This document shows positions 55,525 to 63,414 of a stretch of 64,000 bases of DNA, piece by piece; position 1 is the first letter of the stretch, and the number at the start of each line of letters is the position of its first letter. Below the pieces are notes generated by a model that was not told the DNA's origin, did no database searches, and saw only the letters and a list, made by a program, of their open reading frames with translations. Source of the DNA: Bacteroidaceae bacterium (lineage in GTDB: Bacteria > Bacteroidota > Bacteroidia > Bacteroidales > Bacteroidaceae); contig JAKSIV010000011.1 in assembly GCA_024398635.1 (NCBI GenBank), forward strand, positions 1-64,000, in the 5' to 3' direction. A program made the position numbers and the translations under genes.

Positions 55525-56831
55525 CTCTCCTCCACAGGCGCTTCCAGGGATTCGGGCTCACCACCCTCCGGGTCAACATCCTGCAACTGCGGGATTGGAT
55601 TTCGGGAACTCTGCTTGGCACCCAGTTTCTGCAGTTTGGCACAAGTCTGAATGATACTCTGTCCGGTTGGCTGCAGTTTTTTGTCGGCAGCCTCATAAGC
55701 CTTACCTGCATTCTCAAGTGCCTTGCCTATTGCCTTGTAGCGGTCCATAAACTGCCCGACACGATCCATCAGCTCATTTGCAAGTGCATATACTTTCTCA
55801 TGATTCTGGGCCTGAGCTATCTGAGTCCAGGTCATGTTTATTATACGCAAGGCGGCAAACAGCGTCTGCTCATCAGCAATATAGACATTCTTTTCCATAG
55901 CATTCCGCCACAGGTCGGGCTGGGCCCCCAATGCAGCCCACAAGGCTCCGGTGTTGGGTACGAACATTATCACATAGTCCATCTTGACCTTGGGAGGCTT
56001 GACATAAGATGAATAGTCTTTGGAGGCCAGGTTCTTGACATGTTTCTGGATACTCTCCACATGAGCCTTGAGATATTTCTGACGGTCATTCTCATCCTTG
56101 GCATTGACATAATCCATGAATGCGGTAAGGGAGACCTTGGAGTCTATAATGACCTCACGTTTCTGGTCCAGATGCATTATCACGTCAGGACGCATGCCGT
56201 GGTCACTCTCATTATGCACTACATCACCGGCCGCGTCACGTATGGATGACTGCAGTTCGTAATGCACGTTCTCCGTCAGGCCTTGAGAGTCCAGCAGCTC
56301 TTTCAGTACAATCTCGCCCCAGTCACCCTGCACGCGTCCTGCATGGCGGAACACACGGGTAAGTTCATCAGTACTCTCCTTGGCGGCGGCGCTCTGACGC
56401 ATCATATTCTCGGCCTGTGTCTTGATCTCACTGCTTATGGAGGTCTGTTTCAGGGTGTTTTCCTTCATGGCCTCCTTCATCTTGTCTATGGTCTCCTTAA
56501 GCGGATTAACAATCTGGCCGATGCTGGCATTGCTGGATGTTGTGAACTCCTCCTGACGCCGTTTGAGCATATCCTCAGTAGCTGATTTCATCTGGGCGGT
56601 CACCTTGGCTATGGTCTCATCAAACTTGGCCTGCTGCGCATCCAGCATATCGCGGGTGTGTGCCTGCCATTCCTCCTTGTCACGGGCTGCCTGCTCAGTC
56701 AGGCTGGCATTACGTGATTCAAGTACTTTCACCTGAGCCTCCAACTCATTCTCTCTCTTGCGGTTACGGCCTATCAGAAGCCCCACGGCAATGCCCAGGA
56801 CAATACAGATTATGTATATCAGAATATCCAT
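55521..56831 (-). CDS. rmuC: DNA recombination protein RmuC
   Basis: The 436-residue protein has one N-terminal membrane helix (about 3-20). A long coiled coil runs from about 25 to 180 (ENELEAQVKVLESRN). The RmuC nuclease-like domain lies at about 190-390, with GDWGEIVLKELLDSQGL and VIIDSKVSLTAF, which carries the DxK-type catalytic residues. RmuC limits DNA inversions at short inverted repeats. That is of interest here because long palindromes are kept intact elsewhere in the window. It is transcribed alone. Confidence 0.94.
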   Translation of the reverse strand: MDILIYIICIVLGIAVGLLIGRNRKRENELEAQVKVLESRNASLTEQAARDKEEWQAHTRDMLDAQQAKFDETIAKVTAQMKSATEDMLKRRQEEFTTSSNASIGQIVNPLKETIDKMKEAMKENTLKQTSISSEIKTQAENMMRQSAAAKESTDELTRVFRHAGRVQGDWGEIVLKELLDSQGLTENVHYELQSSIRDAAGDVVHNESDHGMRPDVIMHLDQKREVIIDSKVSLTAFMDYVNAKDENDRQKYLKAHVESIQKHVKNLASKDYSSYVKPPKVKMDYVIMFVPNTGALWAALGAQPDLWRNAMEKNVYIADEQTLFAALRIINMTWTQIAQAQNHEKVYALANELMDRVGQFMDRYKAIGKALENAGKAYEAADKKLQPTGQSIIQTCAKLQKLGAKQSSRNPIPQLQDVDPEGGEPESLEAPVEES

Positions 56832-56892
56832 CCTAATTATATTTTGTTCCGTAAATATAAGGTTTAATCATTGCAGAACCAAACAAAAAAGC

Positions 56893-56900
56893 TATCTTTG
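56893..56900 (+). promoter_or_regulatory. -7 box for the alarmone/partner-switch operon
   Basis: TATCTTTG matches TAnnTTTG; an ATTG (56870-56873) lies 19 bases upstream. It is about 28 bases before the ATG at 56928 and is the only good promoter seen before the next six genes. Confidence 0.55.
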
Positions 56901-56927
56901 AATACTAACCGGAAATTTGAGAGCAAA

Positions 56928-57998
56928 ATGTCAAAAAACCGACATCTTGACCCGCATTGTGAAGCTATACTTGAGGAATACAGGGACAATCTCCCGCGGT
57001 TCAGGGAAGTGGAAGTTCAGGTGCGGGACATGTTAATAAGGACTTTATCTGAGGCGGGGCTACTGGTTGCGGCCCTGGAGTCCCGTATAAAGGAATATGA
57101 TTCACTGGCAGGTAAGCTGGAACTAAAGGGGCATAAGTACTCAAGTCTGGCAGACCTGACCGATATCCTTGGACTCAGGATCATCACATTCTATATAGAT
57201 GATGTGGATATTGTCGCATCGGCAGTAGAACGCCTTTTTACAATAGACTGGGACAACTCGGTAGACAAACGCAAGATACATGAGATAGACAGTTTCGGAT
57301 ACCTGTCACTGCACTACATATGCTCCATACCAGGGTTCCCTTACCGTTTTGAGATCCAGATGCTCACCTTGCTGCAGCATGCATGGGCCAACATGAACCA
57401 TGATACAGGCTACAAGTCGGGAGTAGAGATTCCAAAGGGTTACATGCGCAACATGAGCCGTCTGGCAGGTATGCTTGAACTGGTGGATGATGAGTTCAGC
57501 AAAATCCGCATAGAACTGACCGATTACCGGCGCCGCGTACAGGCTCTGGTAAAATCGGGCAATCTGGATGAGGTGTCCATTGACGGAGATACTTTCCGCA
57601 GTTATCTGGAACTCAATCCGTTCGGTCAGTTGAACAAGCGTATAGCATCCATAAACCAGGCCGAGATACAGGATGTTCCGCTCATGCCCTATCTGGCCGT
57701 ATTCAAGGGAATGGGGCTCAAGACCCTGGGCGATATAGCATCAATTGTCAGGAATTATTCCGAGGGCGCATATCAGATAGCCTGCTACCAGATTGGTCTC
57801 ACTGATCTGGATATCATAGCATCCTCCATAGGCCCACAGAATCTTTGCATAGCCTATATACTCAAGAACGGAGGCGGCAAGGCAGGTCTCAGATATATGT
57901 TTGACCTGCTGAACGGAGAGTCTGAAAGCAACGCGACAATTGCCGATATGATGTTGGAACAGGCCAAAGACCTTCCTTTTATGAACACCGGCAACTGA
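56928..57998 (+). CDS. Stand-alone RelA/SpoT-type (p)ppGpp synthetase
   Basis: The 356-residue protein starts at the ATG at 56928; the upstream in-frame extension covers the promoter. The synthetase fold at about 40-210 has the family signatures DILGLRIITFYIDD, DSFGYLSLHYICS and EIQMLTLLQHAWANMNHD. There is no HD hydrolase and no TGS domain, so it makes but does not break (p)ppGpp. The C-terminal 140 residues are not like known small synthetases and include IGLTDLDIIASSIGPQNL; they may be regulatory. The predicted hydrolase is a separate gene four genes downstream (61294). Confidence 0.88.
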   Translation: MSKNRHLDPHCEAILEEYRDNLPRFREVEVQVRDMLIRTLSEAGLLVAALESRIKEYDSLAGKLELKGHKYSSLADLTDILGLRIITFYIDDVDIVASAVERLFTIDWDNSVDKRKIHEIDSFGYLSLHYICSIPGFPYRFEIQMLTLLQHAWANMNHDTGYKSGVEIPKGYMRNMSRLAGMLELVDDEFSKIRIELTDYRRRVQALVKSGNLDEVSIDGDTFRSYLELNPFGQLNKRIASINQAEIQDVPLMPYLAVFKGMGLKTLGDIASIVRNYSEGAYQIACYQIGLTDLDIIASSIGPQNLCIAYILKNGGGKAGLRYMFDLLNGESESNATIADMMLEQAKDLPFMNTGN

Positions 57999-58017
57999 AT
58001 TACACAAACCGCCCACA

Positions 58018-60243
58018 ATGAAGAAAGAGAAGCATAAACTTACGGATATAGAGAATAAATCTGCCAGAATAGGTCTGATCCCGATTTTTATTGCCGCACT
58101 TACGCTCGAAGCCACATCCATAACACAATACATTTTCTCTCAGAAAGGAATCAGGGAAGAGGCATCAATGCGTGCAGAAAGCCAGATGGAGACCACCAAG
58201 GCACGAATCATGGATGTAATCAATCAGGCCGAGGCGGCAGTACGCAACAGTATATGGATTGCCCAGTGGTGTCTGGAGGTTCCCGACAGCATGGGGCGTG
58301 TCACGGAACGCATCGTTAAGGACAATCCGGTGGTTGTAGGATCTACCGTTGCCTTTGTGCCCGGATATGACAAGAAACACAACCTGTTTGCCCCCTACAG
58401 TTACCGTGAGGAGGGTACAGGTACAATAAAACTCAAGACGCTTGCCACCCGGGAGTATGACTATCCCTCACAGGATTGGTTCACCAAGCCTCTTGAACTT
58501 GATGCCGGCTACTGGTCCGAGCCGTATGTGGACGATGACGGCGGTGATATGCTAATGACCACCTACTCGCTCCCATTGCGTGATGCCAATGGTAATGTGG
58601 CCGCAGTCATCACTGCCGATATCTCCCTGGACTGGCTGAACGACCTGGTAGGTAACGTATCGGTCTACCCCAGCGCATTCAGCGTACTGCTGAGCCGAAG
58701 CGGTCAGGTTATGGTCTGTCCTGTGGAGACACTGGTCATGAACACCAACATTCAGGACATCCGGGCCAGCAGTGATAACGAGTCTTTCAAGGACCTGAGC
58801 GATTCCATGCTCTCCGGAAAGTCCGGCAAAATAAGGATAACAGACCGCGGAATAACCAGCCAAGTATATTTCTCACCAGTGGAGCGCACCGGATGGTCCA
58901 TGTCCATAGTCATACCCGAGAGTGAGATATATGCAGGTATCCGCCGTATCGGCATGATTGTAAAACTACTCCAGATTCTTGGTATCGTAATGCTTGTACT
59001 TATATTACGTTCTGTTGCCAAGAGACAGCAGCAGTACCAGAAACTCAACGAGCAGAAGGAGCGCATTCAAGGCGAACTGCAGATAGCAAGTGCCATCCAG
59101 ATGGCCATGATACCCAAGATATACCCGCCATTCCCTGATCGTGACGACATAGACGTATTCGGAAGACTCACCCCTGCCAAGGAGGTGGGCGGAGACCTTT
59201 TTGACTTCTTTATACGGGATGAGAAACTGTTCTTCTGCATAGGCGACGTATCAGGAAAGGGCGTTCCTGCATCACTGTACATGATGGTTACCAAGGCTCT
59301 TTTCAGAACCATCTCGGCCCATGAGGCACAACCCAGCAAGATAGTATCCAACCTGAACGACATCATGTCCGAGGACAATGAATCAAATATGTTCGTCACC
59401 CTGTTCCTGGGTGTTCTGGACCTGCCTACCGGGCGTCTTCATTACTGTAATGCCGGCCACGATGCTCCATTCCTGATAGGTAACACCGGCGCCGGAATGC
59501 TTCCGGTTGATTCAAACCTGCCGGTAGGTGTCATGCCCAAGTGGAAGTTCAGTCAACAGGAGACTATTATAGATCCTGACACCAGTATTTTCCTGTACAC
59601 CGACGGACTTACCGAGGCTGAGAACATAACCCACGGCCAGTTTGAGATGGACCGCGTAAAGGAACTTGCACAGAAACTCCAGAAAGACCGTGATTTCAGC
59701 CCTACGGTCATCATAGAACGTATGACCGGTGCCGTTCACGCATTTGTGGGCGAAGCCGACCAGAGTGATGACCTTACGATGCTGGCCATAAAATACACAA
59801 AACACCACGAAGAGATTGTTTACCAGCGCAGCCTTACCCTTACCAATGACCTGAGCAGGATACCCAGACTTAATTCTTTCATAGATGAGGTCTGTGAGGC
59901 CAACGGATTTGACAATCCAACCACGATGCAACTCAATCTGGCAATTGAGGAGGCTGTAGTCAACGTCATGAATTACGCCTACCCCGAAGGCACCAAGGGA
60001 GACATAACCATTGAGGCAAGTTCTGACGGAAAGGAGATGAAATTCTCCATAACGGATACCGGCAAGCCGTTCGACCCCACCGCTAAGCCGGAAGTCAATA
60101 TAACGCTGAGTGCCGAAGACCGCGCCATAGGCGGTCTGGGAATACATCTTATCCGCCAGATAACCGACCGTATAAATTACGAGCGCACAAGCGGGCACAA
60201 TATTCTCACCCTCATCAAGAAACTGAGCAATACACAGGCATGA
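58018..60243 (+). CDS. Membrane PP2C phosphatase fused to an RsbW-like ATPase
   Basis: The 741-residue sensor has a membrane helix at about 18-40, a periplasmic Cache-like domain to about 305 (YWSEPYVDDDGGDM), and a second helix at about 308-330. A coiled linker leads to a SpoIIE/RsbU phosphatase at about 360-590 with metal sites EVGGDLFDF, IGDVSGKGVPAS, NAGHDAPF and QSDDLTML. The C-terminal 140 residues are a GHKL ATPase like RsbW/SpoIIAB (NLAIEEAVVNVMNYAY, DTGKPFDP, GGLGIHLI). One protein thus holds both the phosphatase and the kinase-type half of a partner switch. The STAS protein two genes later is its likely substrate. Confidence 0.92.
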   Translation: MKKEKHKLTDIENKSARIGLIPIFIAALTLEATSITQYIFSQKGIREEASMRAESQMETTKARIMDVINQAEAAVRNSIWIAQWCLEVPDSMGRVTERIVKDNPVVVGSTVAFVPGYDKKHNLFAPYSYREEGTGTIKLKTLATREYDYPSQDWFTKPLELDAGYWSEPYVDDDGGDMLMTTYSLPLRDANGNVAAVITADISLDWLNDLVGNVSVYPSAFSVLLSRSGQVMVCPVETLVMNTNIQDIRASSDNESFKDLSDSMLSGKSGKIRITDRGITSQVYFSPVERTGWSMSIVIPESEIYAGIRRIGMIVKLLQILGIVMLVLILRSVAKRQQQYQKLNEQKERIQGELQIASAIQMAMIPKIYPPFPDRDDIDVFGRLTPAKEVGGDLFDFFIRDEKLFFCIGDVSGKGVPASLYMMVTKALFRTISAHEAQPSKIVSNLNDIMSEDNESNMFVTLFLGVLDLPTGRLHYCNAGHDAPFLIGNTGAGMLPVDSNLPVGVMPKWKFSQQETIIDPDTSIFLYTDGLTEAENITHGQFEMDRVKELAQKLQKDRDFSPTVIIERMTGAVHAFVGEADQSDDLTMLAIKYTKHHEEIVYQRSLTLTNDLSRIPRLNSFIDEVCEANGFDNPTTMQLNLAIEEAVVNVMNYAYPEGTKGDITIEASSDGKEMKFSITDTGKPFDPTAKPEVNITLSAEDRAIGGLGIHLIRQITDRINYERTSGHNILTLIKKLSNTQA

Positions 60244-60956
60244 TGATTATACCTCTTTCTATATTCAACATAGACCTCTCGACCGGGAACATTATCCTGT
60301 TTACATCCCTGCTCATGTTCGTGGCCATACTTCTGGCCAAAGTGGGTATCAAATACGGTGTTCCGGCCATGTTGCTTTTCCTTCTGATAGGAATGCTGGC
60401 CAAGCCGTCAGAGATGAGCCACATCATGTGGCCTGCCCTGCTTATAGGGCTGTTCATCATGTTCATTGCCCGTCCTGCCGGAATCATACTGAGCCTATTA
60501 CCTTTCAGAGGACTCTCATTCAGGGCCAAGCTGCTGGCATCCTGGGTAGGACTCAAGGGAGCCGGCCCTATACTGTTTGCTCTTTACACCGTATTGGAAG
60601 GTGTGGACGGATCAAGCGAGATATTCAACATAGTATTCTTCATCACCCTGCTGTCTCTTCTTGTTCAGGGTATGACCTTATCACCCATGGCACATCTGCT
60701 CAACCTCTCCATAGAGGATGACCCCGAGGTAAAGACATTCGGAATGGAGATACCCGAATATATGGGACTGTTGCGTGACCATACCGTATCAGAACAGGAC
60801 CTGGCGAGCGGAGACACCCTCCGTGACCTCAGGTTGCCTCACGGTATACGGGTTGTAGTGGTACACCGTGGTGAGAAATATCTGGTACCTCACGGCAGCA
60901 TGAAACTATTGCCGGGCAATATGCTTATTCTTATACTTGGAGATTCTGATGATTAA
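60240..60956 (+). CDS. Internally deleted cation/proton antiporter with TrkA_C domain
   Basis: The 238-residue product aligns in sense with two ends of a K+/H+ antiporter of the CPA family, normally near 490 residues. Residues 1-52 match the first helices (IKYGVPAMLLFLLIGMLA). From about residue 53 the sequence matches the last helices (WPALLIGLFIMFIARPAG, LLPFRGLSFRAKLLASWVGLKG). A cytoplasmic TrkA_C domain at about 165-238 is complete. The central helices with the ion-binding aspartates are missing, yet the frame is open. It overlaps the phosphatase stop by four bases and has a normal start. Transport by itself is unlikely; a regulatory or relic role is possible. Confidence 0.8.
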   Translation: MMIIPLSIFNIDLSTGNIILFTSLLMFVAILLAKVGIKYGVPAMLLFLLIGMLAKPSEMSHIMWPALLIGLFIMFIARPAGIILSLLPFRGLSFRAKLLASWVGLKGAGPILFALYTVLEGVDGSSEIFNIVFFITLLSLLVQGMTLSPMAHLLNLSIEDDPEVKTFGMEIPEYMGLLRDHTVSEQDLASGDTLRDLRLPHGIRVVVVHRGEKYLVPHGSMKLLPGNMLILILGDSDD

Positions 60957-60973
60957 ACAACAATATTACAGAT

Positions 60974-61279
60974 ATGGAAATTAAAGTAAACACAAAGGAT
61001 TCCGTAACTACAGCTCAGCTGATAGGACGTTTGGACACTCCGGCTTCACAGGAGGTAAGTGGTGATTTTGACAATCTTATGCAGTTTGCTGCAGGAACCA
61101 TCATACTGGACTGCACGCAGCTTGAATACATCTCCAGTTCCGGACTGCGTCTGTTCCTTTCACTGCGCAAGGCCGCAGCCTCCAAGGGCGGCAAGGTTAT
61201 TGTAAAAGCTATCAACAATGATATCCGTTCGGTGTTTATGATGACCGGCTTCCTGAACCTTTTTGAGATACAGAATTAA
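60974..61279 (+). CDS. STAS-domain anti-sigma factor antagonist
   Basis: The 101-residue cytoplasmic protein is a single STAS domain of the SpoIIAA/RsbV type. The phosphorylation site is in the serine cluster Ser54-Ser56 (LEYISSSGLRLFLSLRKA). When dephosphorylated it would bind an RsbW-like ATPase; phosphorylation releases it. Both the kinase-like and phosphatase domains are fused in the protein two genes upstream. No sigma factor is encoded nearby, so the final target is unclear. Confidence 0.92.
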   Translation: MEIKVNTKDSVTTAQLIGRLDTPASQEVSGDFDNLMQFAAGTIILDCTQLEYISSSGLRLFLSLRKAAASKGGKVIVKAINNDIRSVFMMTGFLNLFEIQN

Positions 61280-61293
61280 AGAAGGTTGTCCTT

Positions 61294-61875
61294 ATGGCAA
61301 ACGCGCCTGTTGACACAGCCCTTCTGGACCGTGCGATAATCTTTGCTGTACGTGCTCACGCCGGAACCGAGCGTCGGGGCAAGGGATTCCCTTACATAGT
61401 ACATCCCATGGAAGCCGTGTCAATTGCGGCTACCATAACCCCTGACCAGGAAATCCTGGCAGCTGCCGCATTACATGACACAGTAGAAGATACTGATGTG
61501 ACCGTTGATCAGATCCGCTCTGAATTCGGAGAAAGGATTGCATCTCTGGTGGCAGCCGAGACCGATGCCGTTATGGAAGGAAAGTCCGAGAATGAGACCT
61601 GGCATGAACGCAAGCAGGCTGCAATAGACCGTCTGGCCCGGGTTTCGAGAGATGCCAAGATTGTTGCCATGGGTGACAAGCTGTCCAATATGCGCGCCAT
61701 AGCGCGGGACTATGCCATTCAGGGCGATGCGTTATGGAACCTGTTCCATGTAAACGACCCCAGTGAGCACGAATGGCATTACCGCGGTCTGGCCGATGCT
61801 CTGCGTGACCTTAAGGATACATTTGCTTTTCAGGAATTTGAAACCCTCATAAACCAGGTATTCGGTAACAGATGA
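61294..61875 (+). CDS. Stand-alone HD-domain (p)ppGpp hydrolase (MESH1/SAH type)
   Basis: The 193-residue protein is a single HD domain of the SpoT type. It has the RxxxxxxHP segment (GKGFPYIVHPMEA), the metal His-Asp of AALHDTVEDTD, and the later KLSNMRAIAR segment preceded by GD. All hydrolase-specific residues that I can check are in place, unlike RelA's dead HD. There is no synthetase domain. It is expected to cleave the 3' diphosphate of (p)ppGpp, though MESH1 relatives also act on NADPH. It completes a split SpoT with the synthetase at 56928 and overlaps the following kinase gene by four bases. Confidence 0.88.
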   Translation: MANAPVDTALLDRAIIFAVRAHAGTERRGKGFPYIVHPMEAVSIAATITPDQEILAAAALHDTVEDTDVTVDQIRSEFGERIASLVAAETDAVMEGKSENETWHERKQAAIDRLARVSRDAKIVAMGDKLSNMRAIARDYAIQGDALWNLFHVNDPSEHEWHYRGLADALRDLKDTFAFQEFETLINQVFGNR

Positions 61876-62705
61876 TTGAACCAATCAGAATAAGCCTTGA
61901 CGACTATACATTGTTTGGCGGAGGTGCCAACGGTGAGAGTTATGACCATAAGACTGATCCCGGTCTGATGCTCAAACTCTACCTTCCGGGCAAGATCCAG
62001 CAGCCTTTGGACGAAATGAATCTGGCCCACAAGGTATATGACATGGGCATTCCTACTCCGGAGCCGGGCGATTATGTCATCACTGACGACGGCCGCTACG
62101 GAATACGGTTCCGCCGCATCATAGGCAAGAAGTCATATTCACGTGCCACAGGCGACAATCCCAAGCTTGTGGAGCAATATGCCAATGAGTTTGCGGACAT
62201 GTGCCTTAAGCTCCATGCCATCCATGTGGATACGACGCAGTTCGAGTGTGTCAAGGACCGTTACTATAGGCTTCTTGAAGAGAACCCGTTCTTTACCCCG
62301 GCCCAGAAGGACCGCATCGGACGGTTCATCGCCGATGCCCCTGACGCCGACACCGCCATCCACGGTGACCTTCAATACAGCAACGCCATATTCGTCGGGA
62401 AGGAACGCTATTTCATAGACTTGGGTGATTTCTGCTACGGATACAATCTGTTTGATGTAGGAATGGTTTATCTTTGCTGTTGCCTGAACCAGGAGAGTTT
62501 CATCCGTGAAACATTCCATATGCCAAAATCATTGGCAATAGAGTTCTGGCAGCACTTTGCATCGGCATACTTCGGGTCTGACCGTCCGCTCAAGGATATT
62601 GAGGAAGAGATACGTCCCTATGCCGGACTCAAAACGCTCATTGTGGAGCGTGACTCTAAACGGCCTATGCCGGAACTGCGTGCCGGAATGGCCTCACTAT
62701 TGTAA
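61872..62705 (+). CDS. APH-like small-molecule kinase (TIGR02172-type)
   Basis: The 277-residue protein has an aminoglycoside-phosphotransferase fold. The catalytic loop is HGDLQYSN (HxDxxxxN) and the metal aspartate is in FIDLGDFCYGYN. A shortened N-lobe contains GGGANGESYDHK as nucleotide loop and a lysine in MLKLYLPGK. It matches the uncharacterised TIGR02172 group, not known resistance enzymes. Substrate unknown. It overlaps the HD hydrolase by four bases, so a shared task such as phosphorylating a product or partner is possible. Confidence 0.85.
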   Translation: MIEPIRISLDDYTLFGGGANGESYDHKTDPGLMLKLYLPGKIQQPLDEMNLAHKVYDMGIPTPEPGDYVITDDGRYGIRFRRIIGKKSYSRATGDNPKLVEQYANEFADMCLKLHAIHVDTTQFECVKDRYYRLLEENPFFTPAQKDRIGRFIADAPDADTAIHGDLQYSNAIFVGKERYFIDLGDFCYGYNLFDVGMVYLCCCLNQESFIRETFHMPKSLAIEFWQHFASAYFGSDRPLKDIEEEIRPYAGLKTLIVERDSKRPMPELRAGMASLL

Positions 62706-62726
62706 ACAATTTTAAAGGACTATGAT

Positions 62727-63414
62727 TTGAAAGCAAAACGTTTATTCAGCTGTCTGACACTGTTACTTGTCACCACAATGGTAATTGCCCAGGATATTCG
62801 GGACATATAACTTTGTCGGCGAACGTATAGACGGATATCTGGAACCCACGGCACTGCTGACCAATGAGGCCGCCCAGGCTCTCAAAGCCGTGAGTGACGA
62901 GCTGATCGCCAAAGGCTACCGCCTCAAGATATACGATGCATATCGCCCGCAGCGCGCAGTGGATCATTTTGTACGCTGGGCAGAGGATGTATCGGACGTA
63001 AAGATGAAACCCTATTTCTATCCCGACCTTGACAAGAGCGTGCTGTTTGAGCAGGAGTATATCATGGCCAAGAGCGGACATACCCCCGGATCGACAGTTG
63101 ATCTTACTCTGTTTGACATGGCTACTGAAAAGGAGGTCGATATGGGTGGAACGTTTGACTGGTTCGGCCCCGAAAGCCATCCGGATTTCTGCGGTAACCC
63201 CGAAACAGGTCAATATAACGGCGATAACAGCAAAAGTCCTACCGGCCGTTCAATCACCGAAGAGCAGTTCCAGAACCGTATGATACTGCGCCGTGCAATG
63301 CTCAATCACGGTTTCAAGCCTCTTGACAGCGAGCGGTGGCACTTTACGCTCAAGAACGAGCCGTATACTGACACCTACTTTGACTATCCTGTAGTGTCAC
63401 TCGAAGCGAATTGA
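62727..63414 (+). pseudogene. VanX-like D-Ala-D-Ala dipeptidase, frame broken after the signal peptide
   Basis: A TTG at 62727, 7 bases after a good ribosome site (AAAGGA), opens a signal peptide (KAKRLFSCLTLLLVTTMVIAQ), but this frame stops at 62810. The enzyme itself lies in another frame from about 62800 to 63414. It has M15D motifs: YDAYRPQRAVDHF, the zinc SGHTPGSTVDLTL and the ERWHFTLKNEPY segment. An extra G in CGGGAC near 62800 (or two lost bases) would join them. Without correction, translation from the TTG at 62785 would give a cytoplasmic enzyme. Such dipeptidases recycle or trim peptidoglycan dipeptides. Confidence 0.8.
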
